A stretch of 26,804 nt of DNA from Chara braunii (lineage: Eukaryota > Streptophyta > Charophyceae > Charales > Characeae): contig BFEA01000188.1 in the NCBI GenBank assembly GCA_003427395.1, positions 2,102,541 through 2,129,344 of the forward strand. The letters are read 5' to 3'. The notes beneath the pieces were generated by a model. The model ran no database searches. It was given only the letters and a program-made list of their open reading frames with translations, and was not told where the DNA came from. Numbering within the stretch: the stretch's first letter is position 1; each line of letters opens with the position of its first letter. Of this stretch, positions 25,407-26,804 are shown piece after piece. Made by a program: the position numbers and the translations under genes.

Positions 25407-25755
25407 GACATGCTGGGCTCTGATCCTGATGGCCCTTCATACGCCATTCGCATCCCCCCTCACACACATCATACCCAGTCTTTCATGCCTCAGAAATCGT
25501 ACCTTTCTCTGAAAACAAACTGATCAATTTCCCTCGCAGAGATCAATGTTGTGGCCCCAACTATGGATGGCTACGTGGACATCGACCAGATTGTCGAGCA
25601 CCGGGTGATGCCAGTTGCCAAGCCAACAAGCAAAGGAAGACCGGCCAAACCGCAGATGCAGTACCGGGATCCTGAGGAGGATCAGGGTAGCCTTTCCTAC
25701 ATCACCTGGATCCTGCAGAGGATCGGGGGTAGGTTCACACACGAGAAGAGCTGAT
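25407..25755 (+). pseudogene. Gypsy C-terminus with chromodomain-like tail
   Basis: HTSYPVFHASEIVPF near 25460-25505 matches the IHPVFHVS.L.P motif after the integrase. The next frame reads GYVDIDQIVEHRVMPVAKPT, and later SYITWI, comparable with the chromodomain pattern (Y.VE.I..HR ... YLVKW.G). In chromoviruses this tail directs integration to marked chromatin. The usual LVKW core is not preserved, so the domain call is tentative. The frame ends in a TGA at about 25752. Confidence 0.6.
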
Positions 25756-26804
25756 GAAGACAGCGCCTCAGGTTGTTGCTCAGCATGAGCGCACGTTGAG
25801 GGGAAACAGCCAGTTGATGGAAAATTTCTAAGAGGACTTTCAAAATTTAGGAGGACGGAGCGCGAGGATTCAGGACCTTGGTATGCTTGGAAAGGCAGGC
25901 CTGCAAAAATGAGCCCCTCTCCTAGGTACAGGCCAATGGGAGCAAAAATGGGGGCCCCAGGTCAACGCGTGCAGCACATCTTCAACCAACCGGTAGGCCC
26001 AGCCCACAAGTTAGTTGGAGATGCTGGGCCTCGTGCAGATTCTGGCAGGGCCCAGGGTGCAAGAAATAGGTAATGGGCGCAGCCCGGCCAGAGGCAGCTG
26101 GGCCTCTCCAGCCAGCACAAAAGACTGGAGGGCGCAGCCAAGGACACAGTCGGGGATTCAGGCAATGCAGCAGCGCTGCACGAGCATCTGCAGGGCGTCA
26201 GGGCTCGAGTGGGAGCTGTGTGGTGGCGGCGAGGAAGAAGGGGGTCTGGCAGCCATAGCCAAGCTGAGCGGTGGACGAACTGCAGAGGTCCTTTGGAACG
26301 AGAAGGGCTGTGGGGAAGACGAAGGAGATGAGGGCAGTGTGACGAGGGACGTACCTGGTGTTGACGAAGGCAGGCTGTTTAATCAGAGTCCATAAGCGGC
26401 ATTGGGCCGATGACACGTGAAGCCTGTTGTAGCTTGAGTGGGTGAGGCTGATAGGAGTGACATTCTGTTAGTATCATCGGCAGATAACCACACATAGGTG
26501 GGCTACGTGGTTGTCGTATAGATGGTTGGAGGCGTTCGGAGGGCTTTAATAATCAAGAGACTTCGCTGCTTTGTTCGCTCCTATTTGGTGTGATCTCGCT
26601 TTGATTTCTGCTTTCAGTTTCTGCTCATTGACATCTGATCTTCTGTGAGATGCTGTAATCTGGTTCATTGCTGTTCACATTGCTTATTTCCTTGCACCTC
26701 ATTTTTATTTGAAAGCTTTTGCATGATAACTTCCGTCTAAAGATTCTAAAGAATCGAAACTTTTTTTTTTTTTTAATGTGATAACCCGTCCAAACACGGA
26801 CTGA
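25756..26804 (+). other. Probable 3' UTR/LTR region of the gypsy element
   Basis: Just after the pol end lies GAGGACTTTCAAAATTTAGG then AGGACGGAG, a purine-rich tract like those before 3' LTRs in chromoviruses. The following kilobase is GC-rich and then T-rich (about 26550-26720), with a T run at 26761-26774. No TG...CA border or direct repeat can be confirmed because the window ends and the 5' LTR is missing. Open frames in the GC-rich part lack recognisable domains. Confidence 0.4.

Larger units (their letters stand above)
20957..25755 (+). mobile_element. Degraded Ty3/gypsy pol, interrupted by at least four insertions
   Basis: In forward order: reverse transcriptase (20957-21290), RT-RNase H connection (21471-21650), RNase H (21834-22190), integrase HHCC region (22430-22577), integrase core (23709-23780 and 24500-24960), a C-terminal segment (25110-25232) and a chromodomain-like tail (25510-25755). 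This RT-RH-IN order is diagnostic of Ty3/gypsy. Insertions at 21654-21829, 22582-23703, 23783-24497 (itself carrying 24088-24262) and 25237-25402 break it. Frameshifts and stops elsewhere confirm that it is long dead. Gag, protease and the 5' LTR are not recognisable. Confidence 0.88.

Noticed and set aside
26015-26395. Open frames in the GC-rich segment after the gypsy pol
   Set aside because: Overlapping frames on both strands without recognisable content are better explained as LTR or UTR sequence.

Overview
The window reads as a repeat-dense intergenic block from a nuclear genome of the green-plant lineage. It holds plant-type L1-like LINE remnants with a zf-RVT-type C-terminus, a degraded Ty3/gypsy pol ending in a chromodomain-like tail, and many inverted-repeat DNA elements. 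Some gypsy RNase H and LINE wording resembles elements I associate with streptophyte algae such as Chara; this is an impression from memory, not a search. The sequence is a draft assembly: N bases at 12732, 15284 and 16415-16416, a poly-A/N/poly-T join, a 65-base G run and a sequencing-library adapter. I see no intact host gene, rRNA, functional tRNA or CRISPR array.

Layout. 1-3.2 kb: TTTG microsatellite, CACGTGAC-type A-tailed repeats, a 160-bp-arm fold-back and two related hairpins. 3.2-5.9 kb: possible LINE zf-RVT fragment, a 429-bp TAA-flanked inverted-repeat element, unassigned sequence, and an unidentified broken coding stretch ending at a TTAA-flanked repeat. 6.2-6.7 kb: LINE C-terminus, minus strand. 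7.6-8.8 kb: a SINE-like copy and two fold-backs. 9.1-10.15 kb: 5'-truncated LINE with zf-RVT, 3' UTR and poly-A. 10.2-13 kb: small repeats, GT/G tract, otherwise unassigned. 13-15.4 kb: a minus-strand LINE 3' half cut by SINE-like copies. 15.73-16.01 kb: element with an 8-9-bp target duplication. 16.4 kb: adapter. 16.5-17.1 kb: palindromic LINE duplication. 16.8-19.5 kb: LINE reverse transcriptase, minus strand, split by an 848-bp TTAA-flanked element. 19.5-19.9 kb: MITE with 70-bp inverted ends. 20.95-25.75 kb: Ty3/gypsy pol carrying at least four later insertions. 25.8-26.8 kb: probable 3' part of the gypsy element or its LTR.

The most informative pattern is a record of nested insertions. 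Several elements sit inside old reverse-transcriptase or integrase sequence, and the host codon phase resumes when the element and one target copy are discounted. This fixes boundaries and target duplications (TTAA, TA, about 5 bp). One family, with termini ACCACYAGTACAC and TTAA or TTAA-like flanks, recurs at least five times and links otherwise unrelated insertions.

Nothing suggests a set of genes working together. The biology here is transposon ecology: LINE machinery that may have mobilised A-tailed SINE-like repeats, and non-autonomous DNA elements that used transposases encoded elsewhere.
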